A stretch of DNA of 5,802 nt from an uncultured Achromobacter sp. (GTDB taxonomy: Bacteria; Pseudomonadota; Gammaproteobacteria; Burkholderiales; Burkholderiaceae_B), in the NCBI GenBank assembly GCA_913775005.1, contig CAJYKY010000340.1:1-5802 (forward strand), written 5' to 3'. The notes below the pieces were generated by a model. The model saw only the letters and a program-made list of their open reading frames with translations, did no database searches and was not told the origin of the DNA. Shown here piece by piece: positions 1-5,527 of the stretch (position 1 is the first letter of the stretch; each line of letters begins with the position of its first letter). The position numbers and the translations under genes are program-made.

Positions 1-630
1 GAAATCGGCTGCGGCTGGGGCGGCTTTGCCGAACGCGCGGCGCAGCGCGGCTTGCATGTGCACGGCGTGACCTTGTCGGACGCGCAATTGGAATGGGCGC
101 AGGCGCGCATGCAAGGCCAGGGCCTGGAAAACCGCGTCACGCTGGAACTGCGCGACTACCGCGACCTGGGTCACCGCCAGTACGACCACATCGTGTCGAT
201 CGAGATGCTGGAAGCGGTGGGAGAGCGGCGCTGGCCGCTGTATTTCGACACGCTGGCGCGTTGTCTGCGCCCGGGCGGGCGCGTGGCGCTGCAATCGATC
301 GACATCGCCGATGACCGCTATGCCGCGTATCGCCGTGGCACGGACTTCATCCAGCAGTGCATTTTCCCCGGCGGCATGCTGCCGTGTCCGCGTGTGATTC
401 GCGAGCAGGCGGGGCGAGTTGGCCTGACGGTCGTCGACGAACACGCGTTTGGGCTGGACTACGCCGATACGCTGCTGCGCTGGCGCCAGGCGTTCGACGC
501 GCATGTGCACGAGGTGCGGGCGCAAGGTTTTGACGATGCGTTCATCCGCTTGTGGCGCATGTACCTGTGCTATTGCGAGGCGGGCTTTCGCGAAGGCCGT
601 ACCGACGTGCGGCATTGGATCTTGCAATAA
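1..630 (+). CDS. Cyclopropane-fatty-acyl-phospholipid synthase-like SAM methyltransferase (5' truncated by window edge)
   Basis: The reading frame is open from base 1 and gives 209 residues to a TAA stop; the start codon and N-terminal lipid-binding part lie upstream of the window. The visible part is the class I SAM-methyltransferase core. It opens on motif I (EIGCGWGGF, visible residues 1-9), followed by DYRDL (52-56), YDHIVSIEMLEAVG (61-74), LRPGG (89-93), the family signature IFPGGMLP (121-128) and a GLDYADTLLRW segment (151-161). Order and spacing match E. coli Cfa, which methylenates double bonds of phospholipid acyl chains with SAM at the membrane. Recalled alignment places E71, I100 and Y154 on E. 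coli E239, I268 and Y317. The bicarbonate-site histidine (H266) is Q98 here, and the His after the key Glu is A72. It may therefore belong to a divergent Cfa-like clade with a related methylation product. It is followed after 13 bp by an SDR gene, so it is probably in an operon. Confidence 0.9.
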   Translation, partial: EIGCGWGGFAERAAQRGLHVHGVTLSDAQLEWAQARMQGQGLENRVTLELRDYRDLGHRQYDHIVSIEMLEAVGERRWPLYFDTLARCLRPGGRVALQSIDIADDRYAAYRRGTDFIQQCIFPGGMLPCPRVIREQAGRVGLTVVDEHAFGLDYADTLLRWRQAFDAHVHEVRAQGFDDAFIRLWRMYLCYCEAGFREGRTDVRHWILQ

Positions 631-643
631 GCCAGGAGGCCGC

Positions 644-1423
644 ATGCTCTGGAAAATGAATCCGCCCGTCAAGGACTGGTCGCAGCGCCGGGTGTGGGTG
701 ATTGGCGCCTCCAGCGGCATCGGCGCGGCGCTGGCGCGCGAATGGCTCGCGCGCGGCGCAAAGGTCGTGCTGTCTGCCCGGCGCGAGGCCGTGTTGCACC
801 AGGTGGCGGGCGGCCATGCGGGGGCGGCGGTGGTGCCGCTGGATGCCGCCGATCCCGATGTGTGGCCCGACGCCACGCGCGCGGCCGAAGCGGCGTTCGG
901 AGGTTTGGATCTGGTGGTCTATGCCGCGGCCCGCTACGACGCGGTGCAAAGCACGAATTTCGATCCCGCCCTGGCGCAGCAAGGCTTCGACCTGAATGTG
1001 GTGGCGCTGTACCGCTGCCTGGCCGAAGTGGCGCCGCGCCTGGCGCGCGAGCAGCGCGGCGGCATCGCGCTGGTGGGCAGCATCTCGGGCTACACGGGCT
1101 TGCCCAAGGCGATGATCTACGGCGCCACCAAAGCGGCGCTGATCAATCTGGCCGAGTCGCTGTACTTCGAATTGGCGCCGCGCAAGGTGGCCGTGTATTT
1201 GATCAACCCCGGCTTTGTCGACACCCCCATGACGGCCAAGAACGACTTCCGCATGCCGGGCTTGATGACCCCCGACGACGCCGCGCAAACGATCTTGCGC
1301 GGCATGGAGCGCGGCCGTTTTGAAATCCGCTTTCCGCGCGGCGTGGCAGGTGGGTTGCGCTGGTTGAGCCGTCTGCCGCACGCCATCCGCTTCCGGCTGT
1401 TGCATTGGGGGACCGGGCTATGA
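644..1423 (+). CDS. Short-chain dehydrogenase/reductase (SDR family, NAD(P)-dependent)
   Basis: The protein is 259 residues. The ATG at 644 is chosen because a strong Shine-Dalgarno AGGAGG (634-639) lies 4 bp upstream; an in-frame ATG at 656 would be 16 bp from it. The Rossmann cofactor loop GASSGIG is at residues 21-27. The structural Asn is N118. The catalytic triad is S146 (GSISG), Y159 and K163 (YGATK), and the post-catalytic NPGFVDTPMT is at 188-197. This is the classical SDR arrangement at a typical length. The usual NNAG motif is replaced by YAAA (93-96). The C-terminal tail (about 228-259) is basic and aromatic, and could contact membrane. Substrate cannot be read from sequence. Its place between a Cfa-like methyltransferase and an NTF2-like protein suggests work on a modified lipid or an aldehyde/ketone derived from it, which is inference. 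Its TGA overlaps the next ATG (ATGA, 1420-1423), so translation is probably coupled. Confidence 0.93.
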   Translation: MLWKMNPPVKDWSQRRVWVIGASSGIGAALAREWLARGAKVVLSARREAVLHQVAGGHAGAAVVPLDAADPDVWPDATRAAEAAFGGLDLVVYAAARYDAVQSTNFDPALAQQGFDLNVVALYRCLAEVAPRLAREQRGGIALVGSISGYTGLPKAMIYGATKAALINLAESLYFELAPRKVAVYLINPGFVDTPMTAKNDFRMPGLMTPDDAAQTILRGMERGRFEIRFPRGVAGGLRWLSRLPHAIRFRLLHWGTGL

Positions 1424-1842
1424 ACGAACGCATCGACGTCATTGCGGCGTGGTTTGAATCCCTGTCGCCGCAAACGCTTGCCACGATCGGCACGATCTAC
1501 GCGCAGGATGCGCACTTTGTGGATCCGTTCAACGACGTGCATGGCCTGCCCGCCATCACGCACATTTACGCGCATATGTTCCAGACGCTGGAGCAGCCCC
1601 GTTTCACCATCCTGCGGCGCGTGGTGCAGGGCGCCGACGCGTTCCTGGTCTGGCGTTTCGATGGCGCGCTGCGCGGTCGCGCGTTCGCTATCGAGGGCGC
1701 CACCGCGCTGCGGCTGGACGCGCAAGGACGCATCGCCGACCACCAGGATTACTGGGATCCGGCCTCGCAGGTGTACGAGCGGATTCCCTTGTTGGGGGCG
1801 GTCCTGCGGCGGCTGCGGCGCAAGATGTCCGCGCAGGGCTGA
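1420..1842 (+). CDS. NTF2/SnoaL-like small protein
   Basis: The protein is 140 residues. The start is the ATG overlapping the SDR stop (ATGA), with a GGGGGA Shine-Dalgarno at 1407-1412, 7 bp upstream; a TTG at 1405 in the same frame is less likely. Size and pattern fit the NTF2-like cone fold: an N-terminal helix (about 3-18), then YAQDAHFVDPFNDVHG (27-42), where the early strand follows the helices. An aromatic, hydrophobic core follows (FTILRRVV, FLVWRF, ATALRLD). The late HQDYWDPASQVYE (108-120) resembles the conserved end of the polyketide-cyclase/SnoaL group. The basic tail RRLRRK (130-135) may bind phospholipid or be unstructured. Members are enzymes or lipid-pocket proteins, so no reaction can be assigned. 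Tight coupling to the SDR and Cfa-like genes points to the same pathway. It is the last gene of that operon, and a small hairpin sits on its stop codon. Confidence 0.82.
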   Translation: MNERIDVIAAWFESLSPQTLATIGTIYAQDAHFVDPFNDVHGLPAITHIYAHMFQTLEQPRFTILRRVVQGADAFLVWRFDGALRGRAFAIEGATALRLDAQGRIADHQDYWDPASQVYERIPLLGAVLRRLRRKMSAQG

Positions 1843-1852
1843 AAGCCCTTTT
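1835..1852 (+). terminator. Short hairpin on the NTF2-like stop codon, candidate weak terminator
   Basis: AGGGCT (1835-1840) and AGCCCT (1844-1849) form a perfect 6-bp stem with a GAA loop, and the T run reaches 1852 (four T including the last stem base). It overlaps the TGA at 1840-1842 and lies just before the promoter of the next gene. The stem and T tract are short, so termination may be inefficient. Confidence 0.45.
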
Positions 1853-1875
1853 GGCAGATCCGATAAAAAAACGCC

Positions 1876-1904
1876 TTGATTTAGTTGCGGCTCGCAATTA
1901 AATT
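1876..1904 (+). promoter_or_regulatory. Sigma-70-like promoter of the MarR-GNAT gene
   Basis: A -35-like TTGATT (1876-1881) and a -10-like TAAATT (1899-1904) are separated by exactly 17 bp in an unusually AT-rich patch for this window. Transcription would start near 1911, about 20-25 bp before the ATG at 1934. One inverted repeat covers the spacer and another covers the predicted start site, so a bound repressor would block RNA polymerase. The -10 matches consensus at 4 of 6 positions; spacing and context carry the call. Confidence 0.55.
1879..1903. promoter_or_regulatory. Upstream inverted-repeat operator (probable MarR site 1)
   Basis: This is an 11-bp inverted repeat with one mismatch around a 3-bp centre (GCT, 1890-1892). 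The left arm is ATTTAGTTGCG (1879-1889) and the right arm is CGCAATTAAAT (1893-1903). Its core GTTGCGGCTCGCAAT follows TTGC-N5-GCAA, a form common for MarR-family dimer sites. It occupies the -35/-10 spacer. The likely ligand is the MarR-type protein encoded immediately downstream, which is inference from position. Confidence 0.6.
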
Positions 1905-1905
1905 G

Positions 1906-1920
1906 GTTGCGCACCGCAAC
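1906..1920. promoter_or_regulatory. Downstream inverted-repeat operator (probable MarR site 2)
   Basis: GTTGCG (1906-1911) and CGCAAC (1915-1920) are a perfect 6-bp inverted repeat around CAC. The same TTGC-N5-GCAA core occurs in the upstream site, with centres 22 bp apart, about two DNA turns, so two dimers would sit on one face of the helix. The site covers the predicted transcription start. Confidence 0.6.
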
Positions 1921-1933
1921 TTTGGGGTCCGCC

Positions 1934-2902
1934 ATGGATCTGATCGACTTTCCCGCCCAGTCCCGCGAGCAAACCATTCAGGATCTGCGCGAGTTTTCGC
2001 GCAAGCTGGTCCGCGAATTAGGCTTCATGCGCAGTTCATTGGCCGGCAGTGAGCTTGCACCATCGGCCGTCCACGCCATCATCGAAATCGGTTTGCAGCC
2101 CGGCATCCAGGCGCGCGATCTGGCGGGCATTCTCAGGCTGGATAAATCTAACACCAGCCGCCAACTGGCCAAGCTGGAGTCCGCCGGGCTCGTCTTGCGG
2201 CAGGCCGATAGCACTGACGCGCGCGCGTCGCGGCTGACGCTGACCCCGGCCGGCATGGCGCTGCGATCCCGTATCGATCAGTTCGCTACCGATCAGGTGT
2301 CGCGCGCCTTGCGGCAGCTGGCGCCCGACGACCAACAGTCGCTGATCCGCTTCATGTCCTTGTACGCCGATGCCTTGTCGCGCGAAAACCCCAACGTGGC
2401 GCCCATCGCGGCCACTGGCATTGAAGACGCGATCCATGAAGGCTATTTGCCTGGCTGCATCGGCGACGTGGCCAGTTTGCACGCGCGGTACTACGCACAG
2501 GCGTCGGGCTTTGGCGTGTACTTCGAACGCAAGGTGGCCACGGAACTCGCGGCGTTTGCCGAAAGCCTGCCGGCGCGCGGCAAGGGCTTGTGGTTGTACA
2601 TGGATGGGGGCAGGGCGTTGGCTAGTGTCGTCATCGACGGCGATCTGGCCACGCGTCAGGCGCACCTGCGCTGGTTCATCGTTGATGACGGCTTGCGCGG
2701 CATGGGCGTGGGGCGCGCCTTGTTGCAACGCGCGCTGGCCTTTGCCGACGCGCACTACGACGAGACCTATCTGTGGACGTTCAAGGGGCTGGACGCGGCG
2801 CGTCATCTGTATGAGTCGTCAGGCTTTGTGTTGACGGAGGAATCGGAAGGCCAGCAATGGGGCAGCGTGGTCACCGAGCAGCGGTTTCTGCGGCGTCGCT
2901 GA
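1934..2902 (+). CDS. MarR-type HTH regulator fused to GNAT N-acetyltransferase
   Basis: The protein is 322 residues. The ATG at 1934 has GGGG (1924-1927) 6 bp upstream; a TTG at 1907 is rejected because it lies inside the operator and would precede the predicted transcript start. Residues about 10-150 form a MarR winged helix. The recognition region is DKSNTSRQLAKLESAGLV (70-87) and the wing is DARASRLTLTPAG (95-107), with flanking helices for dimerisation. Residues about 160-320 are a GNAT acetyltransferase, whose acetyl-CoA motif A is RGMGVGRAL (255-263) and whose late motif is ARHLYESSGF (289-298). This two-domain architecture is a known family in proteobacteria; substrates are mostly unknown. 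A cytoplasmic role is expected, with DNA binding possibly tuned by a ligand that the GNAT half also modifies, which is inference. Two matching inverted repeats in its promoter strongly suggest autorepression. It appears monocistronic, with a GC-rich hairpin 74 bp after the stop. Confidence 0.92.
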   Translation: MDLIDFPAQSREQTIQDLREFSRKLVRELGFMRSSLAGSELAPSAVHAIIEIGLQPGIQARDLAGILRLDKSNTSRQLAKLESAGLVLRQADSTDARASRLTLTPAGMALRSRIDQFATDQVSRALRQLAPDDQQSLIRFMSLYADALSRENPNVAPIAATGIEDAIHEGYLPGCIGDVASLHARYYAQASGFGVYFERKVATELAAFAESLPARGKGLWLYMDGGRALASVVIDGDLATRQAHLRWFIVDDGLRGMGVGRALLQRALAFADAHYDETYLWTFKGLDAARHLYESSGFVLTEESEGQQWGSVVTEQRFLRRR

Positions 2903-2976
2903 AGCCGTCCGGCTGTCGCTATCCGCTTTCACGTTCACCGCGACACGCATCGCGATGGAAATAGGTCGATACATCA

Positions 2977-2998
2977 CCGCGCGCTGAGCGGCGCGCGG
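2977..2998. terminator. GC-rich hairpin after the MarR-GNAT gene, candidate terminator without T tract
   Basis: CCGCGCGC (2977-2984) and GCGCGCGG (2991-2998) form a perfect 8-bp stem with a 6-base loop TGAGCG. No T run follows, so it is not a classical intrinsic terminator. It could still slow polymerase or protect the 3' end of the MarR-GNAT message. Its last base is also the first base of the Pho-box-like element, placing it just upstream of the next promoter. Confidence 0.35.
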
Positions 2999-3031
2999 AT
3001 TCACGGGGCTGTCACGTCCCATTCCTAGACT
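2998..3031 (+). promoter_or_regulatory. Candidate PhoB-dependent promoter (Pho-box-like repeat plus -10)
   Basis: CTGTCAC (3009-3015) is a perfect Pho half-site. The 7 bases starting 11 bp upstream, GATTCAC (2998-3004), match CTGTCAC at the last four positions, giving the 7+4+7 geometry of an 18-bp Pho box. A -10-like TAGACT (3026-3031, 4 of 6 to TATAAT) begins 10 bp after the box, the same gap as in E. coli phoA, and there is no good -35. Phosphate control of PlcH/PlcN-type phospholipases by PhoB is established in Pseudomonas aeruginosa. One half-site is poor, so the call is moderate. Confidence 0.5.
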
Positions 3032-3086
3032 CGCTGGGGTCTTGCCGCTGACAGCGGCATGAAAGTTTTCCCTCTCACCCCAGTGA
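3031..3086 (+). other. Nested inverted repeats in the leader of the lipoprotein/phospholipase genes
   Basis: TCGCTGGGGT (3031-3040) pairs with ACCCCAGTGA (3077-3086) as 9 Watson-Crick pairs plus one G-T. Inside it, TGCCGCT (3043-3049) and AGCGGCA (3053-3059) form a perfect 7-bp hairpin with a GAC loop. The outer 3' arm ends 6 bases before the ATG at 3093 and includes the only weak Shine-Dalgarno-like bases (AGTGA, 3082-3086), so folding could limit initiation. If transcription starts near 3038, as the candidate -10 implies, much of the outer 5' arm is absent from RNA and only the inner hairpin would form. Confidence 0.4.
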
Positions 3087-3092
3087 CTCCCC

Positions 3093-3269
3093 ATGCCTCC
3101 CAAACGCATTGCACGCATGCTTGCGGCCACCATGCTGGTGGCCGCGTCGTTGTCCGCCTGTGGCGGCGATGACGACGACGACACGCCGTCATCGAACACG
3201 CCCGCGCCTCCCGTGACCGAGCAGCCGCAACCCCAGCCGCCTGCGCCGCTGCTTCGCTGCGCGCCCTGA
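3093..3269 (+). CDS. Small putative lipoprotein (58 aa), translationally coupled to phospholipase C
   Basis: The ORF encodes 58 residues. An in-frame TGA at 3084-3086 fixes the start after that point, and 3093 is the first ATG. The N-terminus is a textbook lipoprotein signal: basic PPKRIAR (2-8), hydrophobic 9-19, and lipobox L20-S-A-C23. After the lipidated Cys come GG, five consecutive Asp (26-30) and a Ser/Thr/Pro/Gln-rich linker ending at CAP. Gly at +2 predicts outer-membrane sorting if E. coli rules hold. Its TGA overlaps the ATG of the phospholipase gene (TGATG, 3267-3271), and no good Shine-Dalgarno precedes either. No folded domain follows the linker, which is unusual: such Asp-rich and Pro-rich stretches commonly tether a larger domain. 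It is therefore either a genuine mini-lipoprotein or the remnant of a longer gene whose 3' part was lost. I do not recognise a family. Confidence 0.6.
   Translation: MPPKRIARMLAATMLVAASLSACGGDDDDDTPSSNTPAPPVTEQPQPQPPAPLLRCAP
3123..3145 (+). repeat. Perfect 10-bp inverted repeat inside the small lipoprotein ORF
   Basis: GCGGCCACCA (3123-3132) and TGGTGGCCGC (3136-3145) are exact reverse complements around TGC. In RNA this would be a very stable hairpin in the signal-peptide codons (about residues 11-18), 30 bases after the ATG. It may reflect only the Ala-rich coding, or it may be a functional RNA element. Confidence 0.55.
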
Positions 3270-5527
3270 TGTCGACCCGGAATTCCAAGATGACTTCACG
3301 CCGTAATTTTCTTCAGACCGCCACGGGCGCAGGCTTTGCCGCCGCCGCGCTGGCCGCCTTTCCGCCCAGCATCCGCCGCGCGCTGGCCATCCCCGCCAAC
3401 AACGCCACGGGCACCATCAAGGATGTTGAACACGTCATCATCCTGATGCAGGAAAACCGCTCGTTCGACCATTACTTCGGCACGCTCAAGGGCGTGCGCG
3501 GGTTTGGCGACCGGCACACCATTCCGCTGGCCAACGGCCGCAACGTCTGGCAGCAGGAACGCGCCAACGGCGCGGTGCTGACGCCCTATCACCTGGACGG
3601 CAGCGCCAACAACGCACAACGTGCGGACGGCGCGCATCACACCTGGGTGGACAGCCAGGCCGCCTGGGACCATGGCCGCATGTCGCATTGGCCCACGCAC
3701 AAAACCGATATCGCGATGGGCTACTTCAAGGAACGCGAAATCCCGTTCCAGTTCGCGCTGGCCAACGCATTCACGTTGTGCGATGCCTATCACTGTTCCA
3801 TGCACACCGGCACCGACGCCAACCGCTCGTTCCACCTGACCGGCACCAACGGCGCCACCGCCAGCGGCGCGGCGTTCGTCAACAACGAATGGGACTGGAT
3901 CGACGGCCGGCCCGTCTCGCAAAACACCGGCTATACGTGGAAGACCTACGCAGAGCGGCTGGAAGCGGCCGGCGTGAGCTGGATCTCGTACCAGAACATG
4001 CCCGACGAATGGGGCGACAACATGCTGGGCGCCTTCCAGCAATTCCGGCGCGCGAACATCGCATCGGGATTTCCGGTGTCCAGCGGCGGTGAACCCGGCG
4101 TGCCTTATGCCAACACCGGCCAGGCCTTGCCTTACCACGCCTACGACGCCGCCACCGACAACGCGCACAACCCGCTGTACAAGGGGGTGGCCAACACCTT
4201 GCCCGGCACCGCGCCGGAAAACTATCTGGACGCGTTCAAGCGCGACATCCGCGAAGGCAAGCTGCCGCAAGTCAGCTGGATGAACGCGCCGTCGATCTAT
4301 TGCGAACACCCCGGGCCGTCCAGCCCCGTGCAGGGCGCGTGGTTCCTGCAAGAAGTGCTGGACGCGTTGACTGCCGTGCCGGAAGTCTGGAGCAAGACGG
4401 TGGTGCTGGTGAACTTCGACGAAAACGATGGCTACTTCGATCACATGCCGTCGCCGTCCGCGCCGTCACCGGATTCCGGCATGGGCAAGGCTGGCAAGTC
4501 GACGCTCAGCGACGCCGACATGGCATTCGAATATTTCACGCATCCCGCGCCGGCCGGCAGCCGCAGCCAGCCTGCGCCCGATGGCTGCGTGTATGGTCCG
4601 GGGCCGCGTGTGCCGATGTTTGTGATCTCGCCGTGGAGCCGTGGCGGCTGGGTCAATTCGCAGGTGTTCGATCACACATCGGTGCTGCGCTTCCTGGAAG
4701 CGCGTTTCGGCGTGGAAGAGCCGAACATCAGCCCGTTCCGCCGCGCGGTGTGCGGTGACCTGACCAGCGCGTTCAATTTCCAGACGCCCAATACCGAAGC
4801 CCTGCCGACGCTGGCCGGTCGCAGCACGCGCAGCGCGGCCGACCAGTTGCGCAGCGCGCAAGAAGCGCTGCCCGCCATGCCGCTGCCCACCGACATGCAG
4901 ATGCCGCTGCAAGCCAGCGGCTCGCGGCCGTCGCGCGCATTGCCCTACGAGCTGCACGTCAGCGCGCGCGCCAGCGCCGTGGGCATGGTCGAGTTGCTGA
5001 TGTCGAACACGGGCGCGCAGGCGGCGGTGTTCCATGTGTATGACCGCCTGAATCTGGATCGCGTGCCGCGCCGCTACGTGGTGGAGGCGGGCAAGACCTT
5101 GTCCGACAGCTGGAACGCGTTTCAAGACAACCTGGGCCGCTATGACTTGTGGGTGCTTGGCCCCAACGGCCTGCATCGCCATTTCAAGGGCGACACCAGC
5201 CGCATTGCAGAGTTGGGCGTCGCGCCCGAGATCCGCGTCTGCTACGACATCGCCAATGGTGACGTCTATGCCGAACTGATGAACACCGGCGCCAACGCCG
5301 GCGACTTCACGGTGACAGCGCTGGCATATCGGCAGGACGGCCCGTGGCGTCAACAGGTGGCAGGCGGCGCCACCGCGTCGTTGCATTGGTCGCTGCAAGC
5401 CAGCGGCCAGTGGTATGACTTTGCCGTCACCTGCGCCAGCGACCCCGCGTTCTACCGCCGCTTTGCCGGGCGCGTGGAAACCGGCAAGCACACGGTGAGC
5501 GACCCGGCGATGGGCGTCGACGGCTAG
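3269..5527 (+). CDS. Phosphocholine-specific phospholipase C (PlcH/PlcN family), Tat-exported
   Basis: The protein is 752 residues from ATG 3269 (overlapping the upstream TGA) or 745 from ATG 3290, which has a weak GGAA 8 bp upstream; both keep the Tat signal. It cleaves phosphatidylcholine, and in some members sphingomyelin, to phosphocholine and a lipid, in the periplasm or outside. The Tat motif SRRNFLQ (10-16) precedes a hydrophobic stretch and ALA at 38-40, the likely cleavage point. The phosphoesterase domain (about 50-500) carries MQENRSFDHYFG (60-71), CDAYHCSMHTGTDANRS (171-187), EHPGP (346-350), FDENDGYFDH (383-392) and GPRVPMFVISPWSRGG (445-460). T180 matches the nucleophilic Thr178 of P. 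aeruginosa PlcH by recalled alignment. Two C-terminal beta-rich repeats (about 557-640 and 653-735) fit the paired bacterial phospholipase C C-terminal domains. Length is slightly above PlcH (about 730). No plcR-like chaperone gene follows. A Pho-box-like promoter lies upstream of the preceding ORF. Confidence 0.94.
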   Translation: MSTRNSKMTSRRNFLQTATGAGFAAAALAAFPPSIRRALAIPANNATGTIKDVEHVIILMQENRSFDHYFGTLKGVRGFGDRHTIPLANGRNVWQQERANGAVLTPYHLDGSANNAQRADGAHHTWVDSQAAWDHGRMSHWPTHKTDIAMGYFKEREIPFQFALANAFTLCDAYHCSMHTGTDANRSFHLTGTNGATASGAAFVNNEWDWIDGRPVSQNTGYTWKTYAERLEAAGVSWISYQNMPDEWGDNMLGAFQQFRRANIASGFPVSSGGEPGVPYANTGQALPYHAYDAATDNAHNPLYKGVANTLPGTAPENYLDAFKRDIREGKLPQVSWMNAPSIYCEHPGPSSPVQGAWFLQEVLDALTAVPEVWSKTVVLVNFDENDGYFDHMPSPSAPSPDSGMGKAGKSTLSDADMAFEYFTHPAPAGSRSQPAPDGCVYGPGPRVPMFVISPWSRGGWVNSQVFDHTSVLRFLEARFGVEEPNISPFRRAVCGDLTSAFNFQTPNTEALPTLAGRSTRSAADQLRSAQEALPAMPLPTDMQMPLQASGSRPSRALPYELHVSARASAVGMVELLMSNTGAQAAVFHVYDRLNLDRVPRRYVVEAGKTLSDSWNAFQDNLGRYDLWVLGPNGLHRHFKGDTSRIAELGVAPEIRVCYDIANGDVYAELMNTGANAGDFTVTALAYRQDGPWRQQVAGGATASLHWSLQASGQWYDFAVTCASDPAFYRRFAGRVETGKHTVSDPAMGVDG

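Noticed and set aside
449..643. Upstream in-frame extension of the SDR ORF into the methyltransferase gene
   Set aside because: It reads Cfa codons in the wrong frame, and the AGGAGG before 644 with the SDR N-terminus fixes the start there.
542..1405. Long minus-strand open frame opposite the SDR gene
   Set aside because: It is a shadow of GC-rich coding sequence: low-complexity His/Arg/Gln-rich product, no motif, while the plus strand has full SDR motifs and a ribosome-binding site.
1864..1872. Run of seven A before the MarR-GNAT promoter as a minus-strand terminator tract
   Set aside because: No convergent minus-strand gene exists here, and the hairpin on its left is 15 bp away.
2948..2957. 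Perfect palindrome CATCGCGATG after the MarR-GNAT gene
   Set aside because: At ten bases it is expected by chance in GC-rich DNA, does not extend, and has no promoter or second copy beside it.
2819..3199. Minus-strand 126-residue frame across the intergenic region
   Set aside because: It overlaps the ends of two plus-strand genes and the Pho-like promoter, with no family features and low-complexity Ser/Ala-rich ends.
3296..4444. 382-residue minus-strand open frame opposite phospholipase C
   Set aside because: The translation is a Val/Gly/Arg/His-rich repetitive product with no recognisable domain, and the opposite strand is an unmistakable phospholipase C.
4466..5491. 341-residue minus-strand open frame opposite the phospholipase C C-terminus
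   Set aside because: Same reason: frame-shadow composition and no initiation signal or motif seen.
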